Shown piece after piece: positions 1-8,464 of a DNA stretch of 64,000 nucleotides (its first letter is position 1; each line of letters begins with the position of its first letter). Made by a program: the position numbers and the translations under genes. The notes below the pieces were generated by a model. That model had not been told where the DNA came from. It ran no database searches and worked only from the letters and a program-made list of their open reading frames with translations. Source of the DNA: Candidatus Competibacteraceae bacterium (GTDB taxonomy: Bacteria > Pseudomonadota > Gammaproteobacteria > Competibacterales > Competibacteraceae); the NCBI GenBank assembly GCA_003989065.1, contig RXIW01000002.1:1-64000 (forward strand), given 5' to 3'.

Positions 1-126
1 GGCTTCGATACGGTGTTAAAAGTTTTATCGGCCTTGGGCTTGAAATTTCACCCCGAGGTGGTCTTACCTTCTGGTAATACCCAAAAAGGCGCTACGACCG
101 ATTCCCCTTCTTCCTCGCGCGGCTAA
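1..126 (+). CDS. Addiction-module antidote protein, C-terminal end (partial)
   Basis: The window opens inside a reading frame whose last 41 residues are visible before a TAA at 124-126. The segment GFDTVLKVLSALGLKF matches the end of the helix-turn-helix domain in HigA-like antidote proteins, where a helix of the form 'F-x-T-V-L-K-V-L-x-A-L-G-L' precedes a variable tail. In that family the protein represses its own operon and neutralises a RelE/HigB-type toxin encoded next to it. The toxin gene would have to lie left of the window, so the pairing is inferred. The Ser/Thr-rich tail carries no motif I recognise. Confidence 0.6.
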   Translation, partial: GFDTVLKVLSALGLKFHPEVVLPSGNTQKGATTDSPSSSRG

Positions 127-251
127 ATTTGAGCATGGAGCAGCGTGAAGCGTCGCACCACCACGCGGATCAACCGGACGTCGTCCGCCCGAAATTTCAT
201 GGTTCTATGACATTTCCCGTGGTTACTCCAAGATGTAGATCAGGACGCACC

Positions 252-659
252 ATGACCACTGTAAACGAAATCGCGTCTTTTCTCGCTCAGGAATTCCCCC
301 AGACCAAATGCACCGTCGAAGCAGTCGGCAACCGTGGCGCAACGGTCCGACATGAAGTCGGACTCGCCGAGTTGCGGCCGGGCGGCACCGTCTCAGGTCC
401 GGTTCTCATGGCCATCGCAGATGTAGCGCTGTACGTCGCCATTCTCGGCGAGATCGGAATCGTTCCATTGGCAGTGACAACGAGCCTGAACATCAATTTC
501 TTGCGCAAGCCTTCGGGCGATAAGGACATCATTGGCGTGTGCCGCCTACTCAAGCTCGGCCGATCGCTCGCTGTCGGTGAGGTCAGTTTGTATTCGGAAG
601 GAACGGAAGATCCTGTCGCGCATGTCGTCGGGACCTACTCCATACCGCGCTCAGTATGA
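252..659 (+). CDS. PaaI-family hot-dog thioesterase
   Basis: A 135-residue protein of the PaaI/YdiI type, which hydrolyses acyl- or aryl-CoA thioesters in the cytoplasm. The segment LRPGGTVSGPVLMAIADVALY is the hot-dog helix signature: in this family a Gly-rich turn is followed by the helix carrying the catalytic Asp, seen here in 'AIAD'. The frame is open from a TTG at 129, but ATG 252 has an AGGA six bases upstream and gives the usual family length, so I start there. The gene stands alone, convergent with the PH-domain gene at 740-1285. The physiological acyl-CoA cannot be read from the sequence. Confidence 0.8.
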   Translation: MTTVNEIASFLAQEFPQTKCTVEAVGNRGATVRHEVGLAELRPGGTVSGPVLMAIADVALYVAILGEIGIVPLAVTTSLNINFLRKPSGDKDIIGVCRLLKLGRSLAVGEVSLYSEGTEDPVAHVVGTYSIPRSV

Positions 660-739
660 GCAAGATGAGCAAGTTTCGGAGTGGTCTGGGAACCCAACAG
701 GAAAAAACCCAACCACGGCTTGATCATGCTTGTCGTTGT

Positions 740-1285
740 TCACTGGGAACCGGGTAGAGTGGGGTGCTCGGCAACGGCTTGTGGAAAAGCGCGATGCACG
801 GCAGCGATGAAGGCTGGCGGCGACTTCGGGGTGATGACCAAGGTTCTGGCCGGTGAGATCAGCGCCACCGCTCGGGTAAAATCGGTGGCGAACAGGCGAT
901 ATCGCCCCAGCGTCCGGTTTTGGTAGAGTCCGGTAAAGGCGAACAGCCCCGAATTGCCGAACAGGCGGAACGAGCCTTTGCAGACCTTGGGATCGACCAA
1001 GACCTGCCGCAGGCCGAACAGGGAAAACCGAGTTGACCAGAATAGGCGGTGGATGAGCAGATCGGAACCGTCGAGGGTGTAGCCGGTCACGGTGAACAGC
1101 AGGCTGCCGGCCAGTATGGCGGGATTCAGGCCCGCGATGACCAGGCCGAAGCGGTGAGTAAAGCCGGGCAGCGCCGGTGCGGCCTGATAGGCGGCGTAGC
1201 CAACCCCGATCAAAAGCGCGGTCGCCAGCAGGGAAATGAGCCAGAGGCTCAACGGCCAGGGCGCTACGGCAAAACGCTGTTTCAT
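740..1285 (-). CDS. PH-domain-like membrane protein of unknown function
   Basis: A 181-residue protein with two N-terminal hydrophobic segments (about residues 10-32 and 45-68) followed by a beta-rich soluble part. This is the layout of bacterial PH (bPH) domain proteins. The soluble half (GYTLDGSDLLIHRLFWSTRFSL onward in outline) has the alternating strands typical of bPH domains but no catalytic motif. GTG 1291 is possible, but ATG 1285 is better placed: a GGAGG lies eight bases before it. It is convergent with the thioesterase gene and divergent from the darP-like gene. Function unknown; membrane anchoring is the only firm statement. Confidence 0.6.
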   Translation of the reverse strand: MKQRFAVAPWPLSLWLISLLATALLIGVGYAAYQAAPALPGFTHRFGLVIAGLNPAILAGSLLFTVTGYTLDGSDLLIHRLFWSTRFSLFGLRQVLVDPKVCKGSFRLFGNSGLFAFTGLYQNRTLGRYRLFATDFTRAVALISPARTLVITPKSPPAFIAAVHRAFPQAVAEHPTLPGSQ

Positions 1286-1385
1286 CGTCACTGCCTCCTC
1301 CGGATGTGAGCGATGAGGAATGCTGCCGGAACTGTCCTGTTGATCATAGCGTAGCGGAATTCAGATTTTGCGAGACAGTGTCGAC

Positions 1386-1691
1386 ATGCACGACGACGAT
1401 TTCGACCCGGATTCATTCGAAGAACTGGAAGGTCCCAGTAAAAGCCAGCGCAAGCGCGACGCCACCGCATTGCAAGATTTGGGCGCGCAGTTGGTGAAGC
1501 TCACCTCGGCCCAGTTGAACCGCATCCCGCTGCCGGACGATCTGCTAGCGGCGGTGCGGGCGGCGCAGGCCATGCCGCAGCGTGGGGCGCACAAGCGACA
1601 GTTACAATATATTGGCAAGCTGATGCGCCAGATCGACGATCCAGAACCGATCCGGGCTGCACTGGCGACAGTCCAGAACGTGCGGCGCTGA
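1386..1691 (+). CDS. darP: DarP/YjgA-like ribosome-associated protein, C-terminally short
   Basis: A 101-residue protein matching the first half of DarP (YjgA, DUF615), a 50S assembly factor. An acidic N-terminus leads into SKSQRKRDATALQDLG, then IPLPDDL and RQLQYIGKLMRQ, which are the conserved family segments. Enterobacterial YjgA is about 183 residues, and its helical C-terminal half follows just after the position where this protein ends in NVRR-stop. No continuation exists in any frame, because the response-regulator gene on the other strand ends 22 bases further on. The start is ATG 1386; an upstream TTG at 1368 is in frame. It could be a functional short form or a truncated remnant. 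Confidence 0.7.
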   Translation: MHDDDFDPDSFEELEGPSKSQRKRDATALQDLGAQLVKLTSAQLNRIPLPDDLLAAVRAAQAMPQRGAHKRQLQYIGKLMRQIDDPEPIRAALATVQNVRR

Positions 1692-1712
1692 TTCTCTCCG
1701 CGCGCGCGTTCA

Positions 1713-2375
1713 TCATCCGGTCTCACCGAGCCGGTAACCGACGCCGCGCACGGTGCGGATCAATGGCGGGGCCAGCTTGCGGCGCAGATTGTGGATGTGG
1801 ACCTCGATGGTATTGCTTTCCACTTCCTCGCCCCAGCCGTACAGCCGATCCTCCAGCTGTTCGCGCGACAATACCGCGCCGGGCATCTCCATCAAGGCGT
1901 GAAGCACGGCGAATTCCCGCGCCGACAAGGACACTGGCTGGGCGCGGTATTCGACCGTGTGGGACACCGGATCGAGCCGCAGCGCGCCGTTTTCCAGCCA
2001 GTCGCGCGCCCGTCCGCCCTGACGGCGTAGCAGCGCCCGCATTCGCGCTAGCAGTTCAGTCAGGTCGAACGGCTTGGTCAGATAATCGTCCGCGCCGCTG
2101 TCCAGACCCTTGACCCGGTCCGGCACCGCATCGCGGGCGGTGAGAATCAACACCGGCATGGTCAGGCCGCGCTGACGCCAACCGTGCAGCACGGCCAGCC
2201 CATCCTTTTTCGGCAGACCGAGATCCAGCAGCACCAGGGCGTAATCGGTCGTATCCACCGCCAACTCCGCCCCGCGCCCATCCTGAACCCAGTCGACAGT
2301 AAAACTCTCGGCGCGCAGCCCCTTGCGCAGGCTATCGCCGATCATCGGGTCATCTTCCACCAGCAGGATGCGCAT
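1713..2375 (-). CDS. OmpR-family response regulator (QseB/PmrA-like)
   Basis: A 220-residue two-domain regulator. The receiver domain (1-115) shows the acidic pair EDD near residue 7, the phospho-acceptor Asp in LLDLGLP near residue 51, and the Lys in KPF near residue 101. The winged helix (about 125-218) ends with the typical 'RTVRGVGYRL'. Closest by feel are QseB/PmrA/TctD regulators, which answer envelope or metal signals. Such genes are normally followed by their sensor kinase, but downstream on this strand lies only the PH-domain gene, with darP in between on the other strand. The partner kinase must be elsewhere, and the regulon cannot be inferred. Confidence 0.9.
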   Translation of the reverse strand: MRILLVEDDPMIGDSLRKGLRAESFTVDWVQDGRGAELAVDTTDYALVLLDLGLPKKDGLAVLHGWRQRGLTMPVLILTARDAVPDRVKGLDSGADDYLTKPFDLTELLARMRALLRRQGGRARDWLENGALRLDPVSHTVEYRAQPVSLSAREFAVLHALMEMPGAVLSREQLEDRLYGWGEEVESNTIEVHIHNLRRKLAPPLIRTVRGVGYRLGETG

Positions 2376-2405
2376 GTCGGATACTCCGCAGTACCATAAG
2401 CTGTC

Positions 2406-3653
2406 TTGCGTCGATTCTCGTCTGGCGTGGCTTCACGTCCGCCGCCATCCATTCCGGAGTTTACCCCTCTGACTACTCCACCCCTATCCTGGTTGCTGAT
2501 CCTGGGCGCTTTGACGGCTTTTGCGCCGATGTCGATCGACATGTATTTGCCCAGCTTGCCAATGATCGCCGGCGAATTCGGCGCGAGCGCCGCTGCGGCT
2601 CAATTCACCCTGTCGGCTTTCTTCATCGGCTTGGCGATCGGCCAGACCATCCACGGGCCGTTGGCCGATCGCTACGGCCGTAAACCGCCGCTGTATGCCG
2701 GACTGGCGCTGTACGTCGCTGCCTCGGTCGGCTGCGCGTTCGCGCCCGATATCGTCACTTTGACCGGATTGCGTTTCGTGCAGGCGCTCGGTGGTTGCGC
2801 GGGGGTGGTGATCGCCCGCGCCGTGGTTCGCGATCGTTTCGACGCCCACACCTCGGCGCGGGTGTACTCGCTGCTGATGCTGGTGATGGGGTTGGCGCCG
2901 ATCTTGGCGCCGTTCATCGGCGGCTGGGTGCTGCTGTTGGCCGGTTGGCGGGTGATCTTCATCATCTTGGCGTTGTTTGGGCTGGCCTGTCTGTGGGCCA
3001 TCTGGCGCTATTTGCCGGAAACCCGCCCGGCGGGTCCCGTCCCTGCCACCAGGATCGCCGGGGTCTTGCGGGTCTATGGCGAGTTGTTGCGCGATCGGAG
3101 CTTGCTCGGCTACACCTTGAGCGGCGGATTCGCCCAGGCTGGCATGTTCGCCTACATCACCGGCTCGCCCCATGTGTTCATCGAACTGCATGGGGTGTCG
3201 GCGCAGAACTACGGCTGGTTGTTCGGGCTGAATGCCCTGGGCCTGATCGCCGGTTCGCAATACAACCGGCGCTTGCTGTCCCGTCATAGCGCCGATGCTA
3301 TCCTGCGGCGGGCCAATCGCACGACCGTGCTGCTGGGTTTGGCGCTGCTGGTGGTTGCAGTGAGCGGCTGGGGCGGGCTACCGGGGTTGCTGCTGCCCTT
3401 GTTTGGTTATCTGGTCACGCTCGGTTTCACCGCGCCGAACGCTATGGCCAATGCGCTGGCTCACCAAGGCGCGCGCGCTGGCAGCGCTTCCGCCCTGATC
3501 GGGGCTCTGCAATTCGTATTGGCGACCGGGTCCAGCGCGCTAGTTGGGCTGTTGGGCGGCGATTCGGCCTTGCCCATGGCGGTGGTTATCGCCGGTTGTG
3601 GGCTACTGGCCTATGGCGCGCACCGTATCCTGGTCGGCGCGGGCCTGCACTGA
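2406..3653 (+). CDS. Bcr/CflA-family MFS drug-efflux transporter
   Basis: A polytopic inner-membrane protein of the Bcr/CflA branch of the major facilitator superfamily, which exports drugs by proton antiport. The first helix carries the branch hallmark APMSIDMYLPSLP, and the loop between TM2 and TM3 has the MFS motif GPLADRYGRKP. About twelve hydrophobic segments follow. The start is unresolved: the frame opens at TTG 2406 without a good ribosome site, GTG 2427 and a CTG near 2469 are alternatives, and the first ATG (2529) would delete half of TM1. It reads away from the response-regulator gene, so shared regulation is possible but unproven. Confidence 0.85.
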   Translation: MRRFSSGVASRPPPSIPEFTPLTTPPLSWLLILGALTAFAPMSIDMYLPSLPMIAGEFGASAAAAQFTLSAFFIGLAIGQTIHGPLADRYGRKPPLYAGLALYVAASVGCAFAPDIVTLTGLRFVQALGGCAGVVIARAVVRDRFDAHTSARVYSLLMLVMGLAPILAPFIGGWVLLLAGWRVIFIILALFGLACLWAIWRYLPETRPAGPVPATRIAGVLRVYGELLRDRSLLGYTLSGGFAQAGMFAYITGSPHVFIELHGVSAQNYGWLFGLNALGLIAGSQYNRRLLSRHSADAILRRANRTTVLLGLALLVVAVSGWGGLPGLLLPLFGYLVTLGFTAPNAMANALAHQGARAGSASALIGALQFVLATGSSALVGLLGGDSALPMAVVIAGCGLLAYGAHRILVGAGLH

Positions 3654-3674
3654 AGCTTTTTTCTGGATATCGCC

Positions 3675-4634
3675 ATGTCTCCTCATCATCGTCGCGCCCT
3701 GACTCTGAGCATCGGCTTGTCGGCCGTGCTGTATCTAGGCAGCGTGTTGTTCGCCGATCGGGACGCGGTGTTCGCGGCGTTACGGCGGATCGATTGGGCG
3801 GTGCTGGCCGCGATTTTCGCCCTGTCGCTGGTCAACTATCTGCTGCGCTTTTGGCGCTGGCAGCGCTATGTTGCGGCATTCGGGCATAGCCTGCCGTGGT
3901 GTTTGCATCTGCTGTACTATGTGGCAGGTTTCATCTTGACCGTGACGCCCGGCAAGGCGGGCGAGGCAGTGCGGTCACTGTATCTGCGCGGCCATGGCGT
4001 CAGTTATGCGCAGAGTCTGGCGGCGCTGTTCGTGGAACGGTTGCTGGATGTGCTGGCGATGAGCCTGTTGGCTTTGTTGATCTTGCTGGCTCGGCCTAGC
4101 GATTATGGGCAGCTAGTGGCGTTGGCCTGGGTGCTGACCTTGGGCCTGGGTTGGCTGGTGACCAGAACCTGGTTGCCCGAGCGCTTGCGGCAGTGGGGCG
4201 ATGGCCATCGCTACGGCCGGCAGTTCGAACGGGCAGCGCGTCTGCTCGACGCGGCGGCGGTGCTGTTACGCCCCGGTTATCTGCTGTTCGGGCTGGGGCT
4301 GGGCGTGCTGTCCTGGGGCCTGGAGGGGTTCTCGCTCTATCTGGTTGCCCGCGACGCCGGAGTTGGGCTCAGCGTGGCAACCGGGATCGGTATTTATGCC
4401 ATTGCGGTGCTGGCCGGAGCCTTGTCGTTCCTGCCCGGTGGGCTGGGCAGCGCCGAGGCGGTGATGGGGATGTTGTTGATGGCGTTCGGCGCCGATGGTC
4501 CGTCGGCGGTCGCCATCACCTTGCTGTGCCGGATCGCGACTTTGTGGTTCGCGGTGGCGCTGGGCGGTGTGGCGGTAGGGATATTGAGCATCGGCGGCAG
4601 GCAGCTGGATGCGGAGAAGAATCAAGGAAGCTGA
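3675..4634 (+). CDS. UPF0104 / LPG-synthase-TM-like integral membrane protein
   Basis: A 319-residue protein with about eight transmembrane segments, resembling the flippase-like part of MprF/AglD (UPF0104, 'lysylphosphatidylglycerol synthase TM region'). Family hallmarks are visible: LVNYLLRFWRW in the second segment, 'TPGKAGEAVRS' near residue 95, and 'LPGGLGSAEA' near residue 257. Members are thought to move or modify lipids or lipid-linked sugars, but the substrate here is unknown. It begins 21 bases after the MFS gene and is probably cotranscribed with it. No soluble aminoacyl-transferase domain follows, so it is not a complete MprF. Confidence 0.75.
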   Translation: MSPHHRRALTLSIGLSAVLYLGSVLFADRDAVFAALRRIDWAVLAAIFALSLVNYLLRFWRWQRYVAAFGHSLPWCLHLLYYVAGFILTVTPGKAGEAVRSLYLRGHGVSYAQSLAALFVERLLDVLAMSLLALLILLARPSDYGQLVALAWVLTLGLGWLVTRTWLPERLRQWGDGHRYGRQFERAARLLDAAAVLLRPGYLLFGLGLGVLSWGLEGFSLYLVARDAGVGLSVATGIGIYAIAVLAGALSFLPGGLGSAEAVMGMLLMAFGADGPSAVAITLLCRIATLWFAVALGGVAVGILSIGGRQLDAEKNQGS

Positions 4635-4716
4635 AAGGGGTTTTGCGAGTTGCCAGGGTATGAGTACTGGCTGTTTTCCATGAGATCGTGAGTCTACCTC
4701 TATCGGGAGCGCCACT

Positions 4717-5889
4717 ATGAACGATGGTCCTGCTCAGTCTGGCAAGGTGTTGCAGCATTTCCCTGGGCGCATTATCGATCTGAAAGCGCAGCCTTCGATT
4801 CCGATTCCCAGTGAATTCCTGATCGAAACCGGCAATTTTTGCAATTTGCGCTGCCCATTCTGTCCGACCGGAGTCGGCCGCGCCGGCATGGAGCTTGGCT
4901 TGATGTCGCTCGATGCCTTCAAGACGGTCCTGACCAAGATCGAGCCCTATGCCTATTACCTCGAAATGATGAATTGGGGTGAGCCCTTCATCAATCGATG
5001 CTTCGTTGAAATGGTCGCGCTTGCGGCGGGCAAGGGAATTCGCACCAACGTCGATTCGAATCTGAGCGCCCGTGAATTCACGGAGGACGAGGCGGAGCGC
5101 ATCGTCAGATCGGGCCTGTGGCGAATCCGCGGCTCGATCGATGGCGCGACCCAGGAAAGTTACGCGCACTATCGTCGGCGGGGAAAATTCGACCGGGCGC
5201 TGCGGAATCTGGCGCTGCTGCGGCGGGTGCGCGAGCAATTGGAATCGTCTACGCCGATCATCGAATGGCAGTTCCTGATCAACGCCAGAAATTATCAGGA
5301 GATCGAGATGGCGAAAGCCATGGCGGTCGAGAGAGGCGTCGATCTCTCGTTCAAGCTGATGGATACCTGGGGCGAAGACGATTGGCGTTCGCCATTTCAC
5401 GAGATGGCGGAGCGGGGCGAATTCAACGAGACGGAGTGGTCGTTCTCGCTTCCGAGATCCGGAACCGATCAGTTCTTTACCCCCAAGCAACGGACTGCGC
5501 AGGCCGATACCTTCATGCCGGAACTGCCGGCAGGAGTGCCCAGCGGCTGTGCCCAGCCATTCAATCGGATGGTCATCAACTGGAATGGCAAGGTGCTGCC
5601 ATGCTGTATGTGCTATGGCGACAATTTCTATGTCGGCGATCTGCTGACGCAGAGTATCGAAGAGGTTTGGTATGGACCGGAATTGTCGAAATCACGCCGG
5701 TTCCTGAAGCACTACGGCCCACAGCAACAGACTCGATCGGTGTGCGAAACGGGGGCGTGCGCGCTGTCCTCCAAGTACCTTGGAGAACCCGATGACGATG
5801 TGGAGCGACGGAATCGATCGGTAAGAATCTTTCGGGCTACCGCGCAAGGTAAACCCGCTGCAGGATCGGGCGATCAGTCGTCAGCGTGA
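4717..5889 (+). CDS. Radical SAM/SPASM domain protein
   Basis: A 390-residue radical SAM enzyme. CNLRCPFC at about residues 41-48 is the C-x3-C-x2-C that ligates the SAM-binding 4Fe-4S cluster. A SPASM region with further cysteines follows at about 283-350: a Cys before QPFN, the CCMC in VLPCCMCYG, and two more in VCETGAC. This matches SPASM enzymes that load auxiliary clusters and modify peptides, or act like the AstB/anSME group. No precursor peptide is obvious on either side. GGGAG lies nine bases before ATG 4717. The downstream esterase is convergent, so the gene appears monocistronic. Substrate unknown. Confidence 0.85.
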   Translation: MNDGPAQSGKVLQHFPGRIIDLKAQPSIPIPSEFLIETGNFCNLRCPFCPTGVGRAGMELGLMSLDAFKTVLTKIEPYAYYLEMMNWGEPFINRCFVEMVALAAGKGIRTNVDSNLSAREFTEDEAERIVRSGLWRIRGSIDGATQESYAHYRRRGKFDRALRNLALLRRVREQLESSTPIIEWQFLINARNYQEIEMAKAMAVERGVDLSFKLMDTWGEDDWRSPFHEMAERGEFNETEWSFSLPRSGTDQFFTPKQRTAQADTFMPELPAGVPSGCAQPFNRMVINWNGKVLPCCMCYGDNFYVGDLLTQSIEEVWYGPELSKSRRFLKHYGPQQQTRSVCETGACALSSKYLGEPDDDVERRNRSVRIFRATAQGKPAAGSGDQSSA

Positions 5890-5903
5890 GGTATGCCGGC
5901 GCT

Positions 5904-6938
5904 CTATCGCTTCGTCTCCTTCGGCATGCTTTCGGTCTTTGTCGCAGGGCTACAGCTTGCCACGAATCGGCCAACCTGCTCGAACGCCTCTCGGGCTTCC
6001 GGCAGGATCGGTTCGAACAACTGCCAGACATGCGGCATGTCCGGCCAGGTTTCGAGTTGGGCGGGGGAACCGGCGGCGCGGGCCTTGTCGACATAGCGAC
6101 GAGCCTCGTCCAGCAGCATTTCCGCTTCGCTGGCCTGTACCAGCGTCGGTGGTAATCCGGCCAGATCACCGAATAGCGGGGAAATCAGCGGATTCGACGG
6201 CCGCATCCGGTTCCAGATCGCTATCATCGGCAGGAAAAGCACCCGAGGTATTTTCAGAAACCGTCGTAGACCCGGACCCAGCATGAGATCGCTGGCCAGA
6301 TTGCGTTTGAGGCTGGGGCTGGCAAGGGTCATATCCACGCTGGGCGAAAACGCCATGACGCCGTCCGCTGCCCGCAAACCTTGATCCCGCGCCCAGGCGA
6401 TCAGCATCAGCGTCAGGTTGCCGCCTGCCGAATCGCCGGCGACGAACAACTGGCGGATCGGCGTCGGACCGGCAGGACCGTGCTCCAGAATCCAGCGATA
6501 CGCCTGTTGGCAATCGTCGATCATGTCGCGGCGGGAATGCTCCGGCATCAGACGGTAGTCGAGCGCCAGCACCGATGCGGCGGTAACCCGCGCCAGCTGG
6601 GTCGAAATCACCCGAAAGCCGTATGGACAGCCGCTGACGAATCCGCCGCCGTGCAGATATAGCAGGCGGCGATGGGGATCGGCGTGCGGCGACAGCACCC
6701 ATTCCCCGCGCACTTTGCCGACTTGGGCGTCCTGAAAGCGATAAGCCGAGCCGTCCGCTGCCGGGGAGGGCTCGACGAAACCACGCGCCATCACCTGGCG
6801 AATGACCGCCAGACGCTGTTTGCGCGGGGCAGAGCGAATCTCCGCCGTGGCGCGTTCGATCAGGCCAATGACTTCATGGAGGCCGGGATTGGCGTCGTCT
6901 CGCGTGGCAGTGCGGTATTCCGCCTGTGGATCGGTCAC
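5904..6938 (-). CDS. Alpha/beta hydrolase, HSL-family esterase
   Basis: A 344-residue alpha/beta hydrolase of the hormone-sensitive-lipase group. The oxyanion-hole motif HGGGF (about residue 94) and the nucleophile elbow GDSAGG (about 171) are clear; the catalytic His is probably in MPHVW near residue 315. Family members hydrolyse short-chain esters in the cytoplasm. The open frame runs back to 7193, inside thiD, but GTG 6938 is preceded by AAGGAG at six bases, lies 12 bases after the thiD stop, and gives the family length. The tight spacing suggests cotranscription from thiD, without an obvious metabolic link. Confidence 0.85.
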   Translation of the reverse strand: MTDPQAEYRTATRDDANPGLHEVIGLIERATAEIRSAPRKQRLAVIRQVMARGFVEPSPAADGSAYRFQDAQVGKVRGEWVLSPHADPHRRLLYLHGGGFVSGCPYGFRVISTQLARVTAASVLALDYRLMPEHSRRDMIDDCQQAYRWILEHGPAGPTPIRQLFVAGDSAGGNLTLMLIAWARDQGLRAADGVMAFSPSVDMTLASPSLKRNLASDLMLGPGLRRFLKIPRVLFLPMIAIWNRMRPSNPLISPLFGDLAGLPPTLVQASEAEMLLDEARRYVDKARAAGSPAQLETWPDMPHVWQLFEPILPEAREAFEQVGRFVASCSPATKTESMPKETKR

Positions 6939-6949
6939 TGGGGACTCCT

Positions 6950-7750
6950 TCAGTGCCAGGGTTGTACGGTATGGCCATGGTGGAGCGGACCACAACCTTG
7001 ACCCAAGTCGGGCGCGGTGCGAATCGCTTCCTGCACGTAGCGCAAAGCCCGCTGGACCGCCGCGCTTAGAGGCATTGCTTGCGCCAATCCGGTCGCAATG
7101 GCCGAAGCCAGGGTGCAGCCGGTGCCGTGGGTATTGCGGCTGGAAGTGCGCGGCGCAGTGAATATCTCCATCCCGCCCGGCCAAGCCAGGCAATCGCAGA
7201 CCATGTCGCCGGCCAAATGGCCGCCCTTGACCAGCACCGCCGCCGGACCCTGCTCCAGCAGTTGCCGGGCCGCCGCTTCCAGATCGTCGGGCTCCCGGAT
7301 CGTCAGTCCGCTCAGAGCCTCCGCCTCGCGGATATTGGGCGTGATCAGGCTGGCGCGGGGTAACAGACGTTGACTCAGGGTGTCGCGCGCGGTCGGATCG
7401 AGCAGGCTGTCGCCGCCTTTGGCGTACATCACCGGATCCACGACCAGAGGAATGCCGTCCGCCGCGGTTTCCAGCACTGCAACGACGGTGTCAATGACGG
7501 CGGCATTGTGCAGCATGCCGGTCTTGAGGCAATCGGCCCCGATATCTTCCAGCACCAGACGCATCTGCTGAGCGATGAAAGCCGGCTCCACCCCGACGAT
7601 GCCGAACACGCCCTGGGTGTTCTGCGCGGTGAGCGCTGTAATCGCGGTCGCGGCATAGCCACCCAGCGCCGTGACTGTTTTTAGATCGGCCTGAATTCCC
7701 GCGCCGCCACTGGAGTCAGAACCCGCTATAATCAGTACCCGTCCGGTCAT
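6950..7750 (-). CDS. thiD: Hydroxymethylpyrimidine/phosphomethylpyrimidine kinase
   Basis: A 266-residue ribokinase-fold enzyme that phosphorylates HMP and HMP-phosphate to HMP-pyrophosphate for thiamine synthesis. The N-terminal GSDSSGGAGIQADLKT and the C-terminal 'NTHGTGCTLASAIA' (anion hole with the catalytic Asp-equivalent region) are diagnostic. The length is normal. No other thi gene is adjacent; the only neighbour in the same direction is the esterase just downstream. The gene reads away from the thioesterase at 7849, leaving a 98-base divergent intergenic region in which I see no thiamine riboswitch. Confidence 0.93.
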   Translation of the reverse strand: MTGRVLIIAGSDSSGGAGIQADLKTVTALGGYAATAITALTAQNTQGVFGIVGVEPAFIAQQMRLVLEDIGADCLKTGMLHNAAVIDTVVAVLETAADGIPLVVDPVMYAKGGDSLLDPTARDTLSQRLLPRASLITPNIREAEALSGLTIREPDDLEAAARQLLEQGPAAVLVKGGHLAGDMVCDCLAWPGGMEIFTAPRTSSRNTHGTGCTLASAIATGLAQAMPLSAAVQRALRYVQEAIRTAPDLGQGCGPLHHGHTVQPWH

Positions 7751-7848
7751 TGACCTACCTTCTCTGTCCAGGGTTATAAATCATTGCGCGCCGTGGCAAA
7801 AAGGGGTAGCGTACCGCGCTTTCACAAAATAACGATGATGATTTAGCC

Positions 7849-8379
7849 ATGCGGATCGAATCACCTCTATGCCTGTACACTGGCGTGGTACCGCCCGATT
7901 GGATCGATTATAACGGCCACATGAACGTGGCGTACTACGTTCTGGCGTTCGATCATGCGACCGATGCTTTCCTCGATGCGTTGGGGATGGGTCAGGATTA
8001 TCGGGAGCGCCAGAATTGCTCGGCTTTCGTGGTGGAGATGCATGTGAACTACCAGCGTGAGTTGGTGGCGGGTGATCCCATGCGAATTACGACGCAGCTA
8101 CTCGGTTTCGACAGCAGACGCATTCACTACTTTCATCGTCTGTTTCATGCCGAAAAAGGCTTCCTGTCGGCCACCACCGAATTGATGGTGATCCACGTCG
8201 ATCTAGCCAAGCGCCATAACGTGCCGATGCCGGTGCCGGTTCTGGATCGGCTGAGCGCGGTGCAGGCGCAGCATATCCAGTTGCCGCGGCCACCCCAGTC
8301 CGGCCGAGTGATCGGAGTGCGCGCCAAGCCTGCGGCCGTGCAATTGGAGATATCGCCTTTGCGACGAGCTTCCGGCTGA
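7849..8379 (+). CDS. Acyl-CoA thioesterase, hot-dog fold (YbgC/4HBT-like)
   Basis: A 176-residue single hot-dog protein. WIDYNGHMNVAYYV near residues 18-31 carries the Asp-x-x-x-His-x-N pattern of the 4-hydroxybenzoyl-CoA thioesterase/YbgC group, where the Asp helps catalysis. It most resembles the thioesterase proteins related to carnitine-catabolism enzymes ('LcdH C-terminal-like'), but no carnitine gene is nearby, so I leave the substrate open. It stands alone between thiD (divergent) and the glycine-zipper gene (same strand, 85 bases on). Confidence 0.8.
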   Translation: MRIESPLCLYTGVVPPDWIDYNGHMNVAYYVLAFDHATDAFLDALGMGQDYRERQNCSAFVVEMHVNYQRELVAGDPMRITTQLLGFDSRRIHYFHRLFHAEKGFLSATTELMVIHVDLAKRHNVPMPVPVLDRLSAVQAQHIQLPRPPQSGRVIGVRAKPAAVQLEISPLRRASG

Positions 8380-8464
8380 ATGTCGCGGCTGGCGGCCGTG
8401 TCAGTATCCGTTCAGTTTCCTCTGCCTAACATGTGATCGTCATCTGATTTGTCGGAGAACGATC

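Noticed and set aside
129-251. Longer N-terminus for the PaaI-like thioesterase
   Set aside because: The 41 extra residues from the TTG start lack family similarity, and ATG 252 has a proper ribosome site.
7751-7848. Thiamine riboswitch upstream of thiD
   Set aside because: The 98-base divergent region is too short and lacks the conserved CTGAGA and ACCTGA-type segments.
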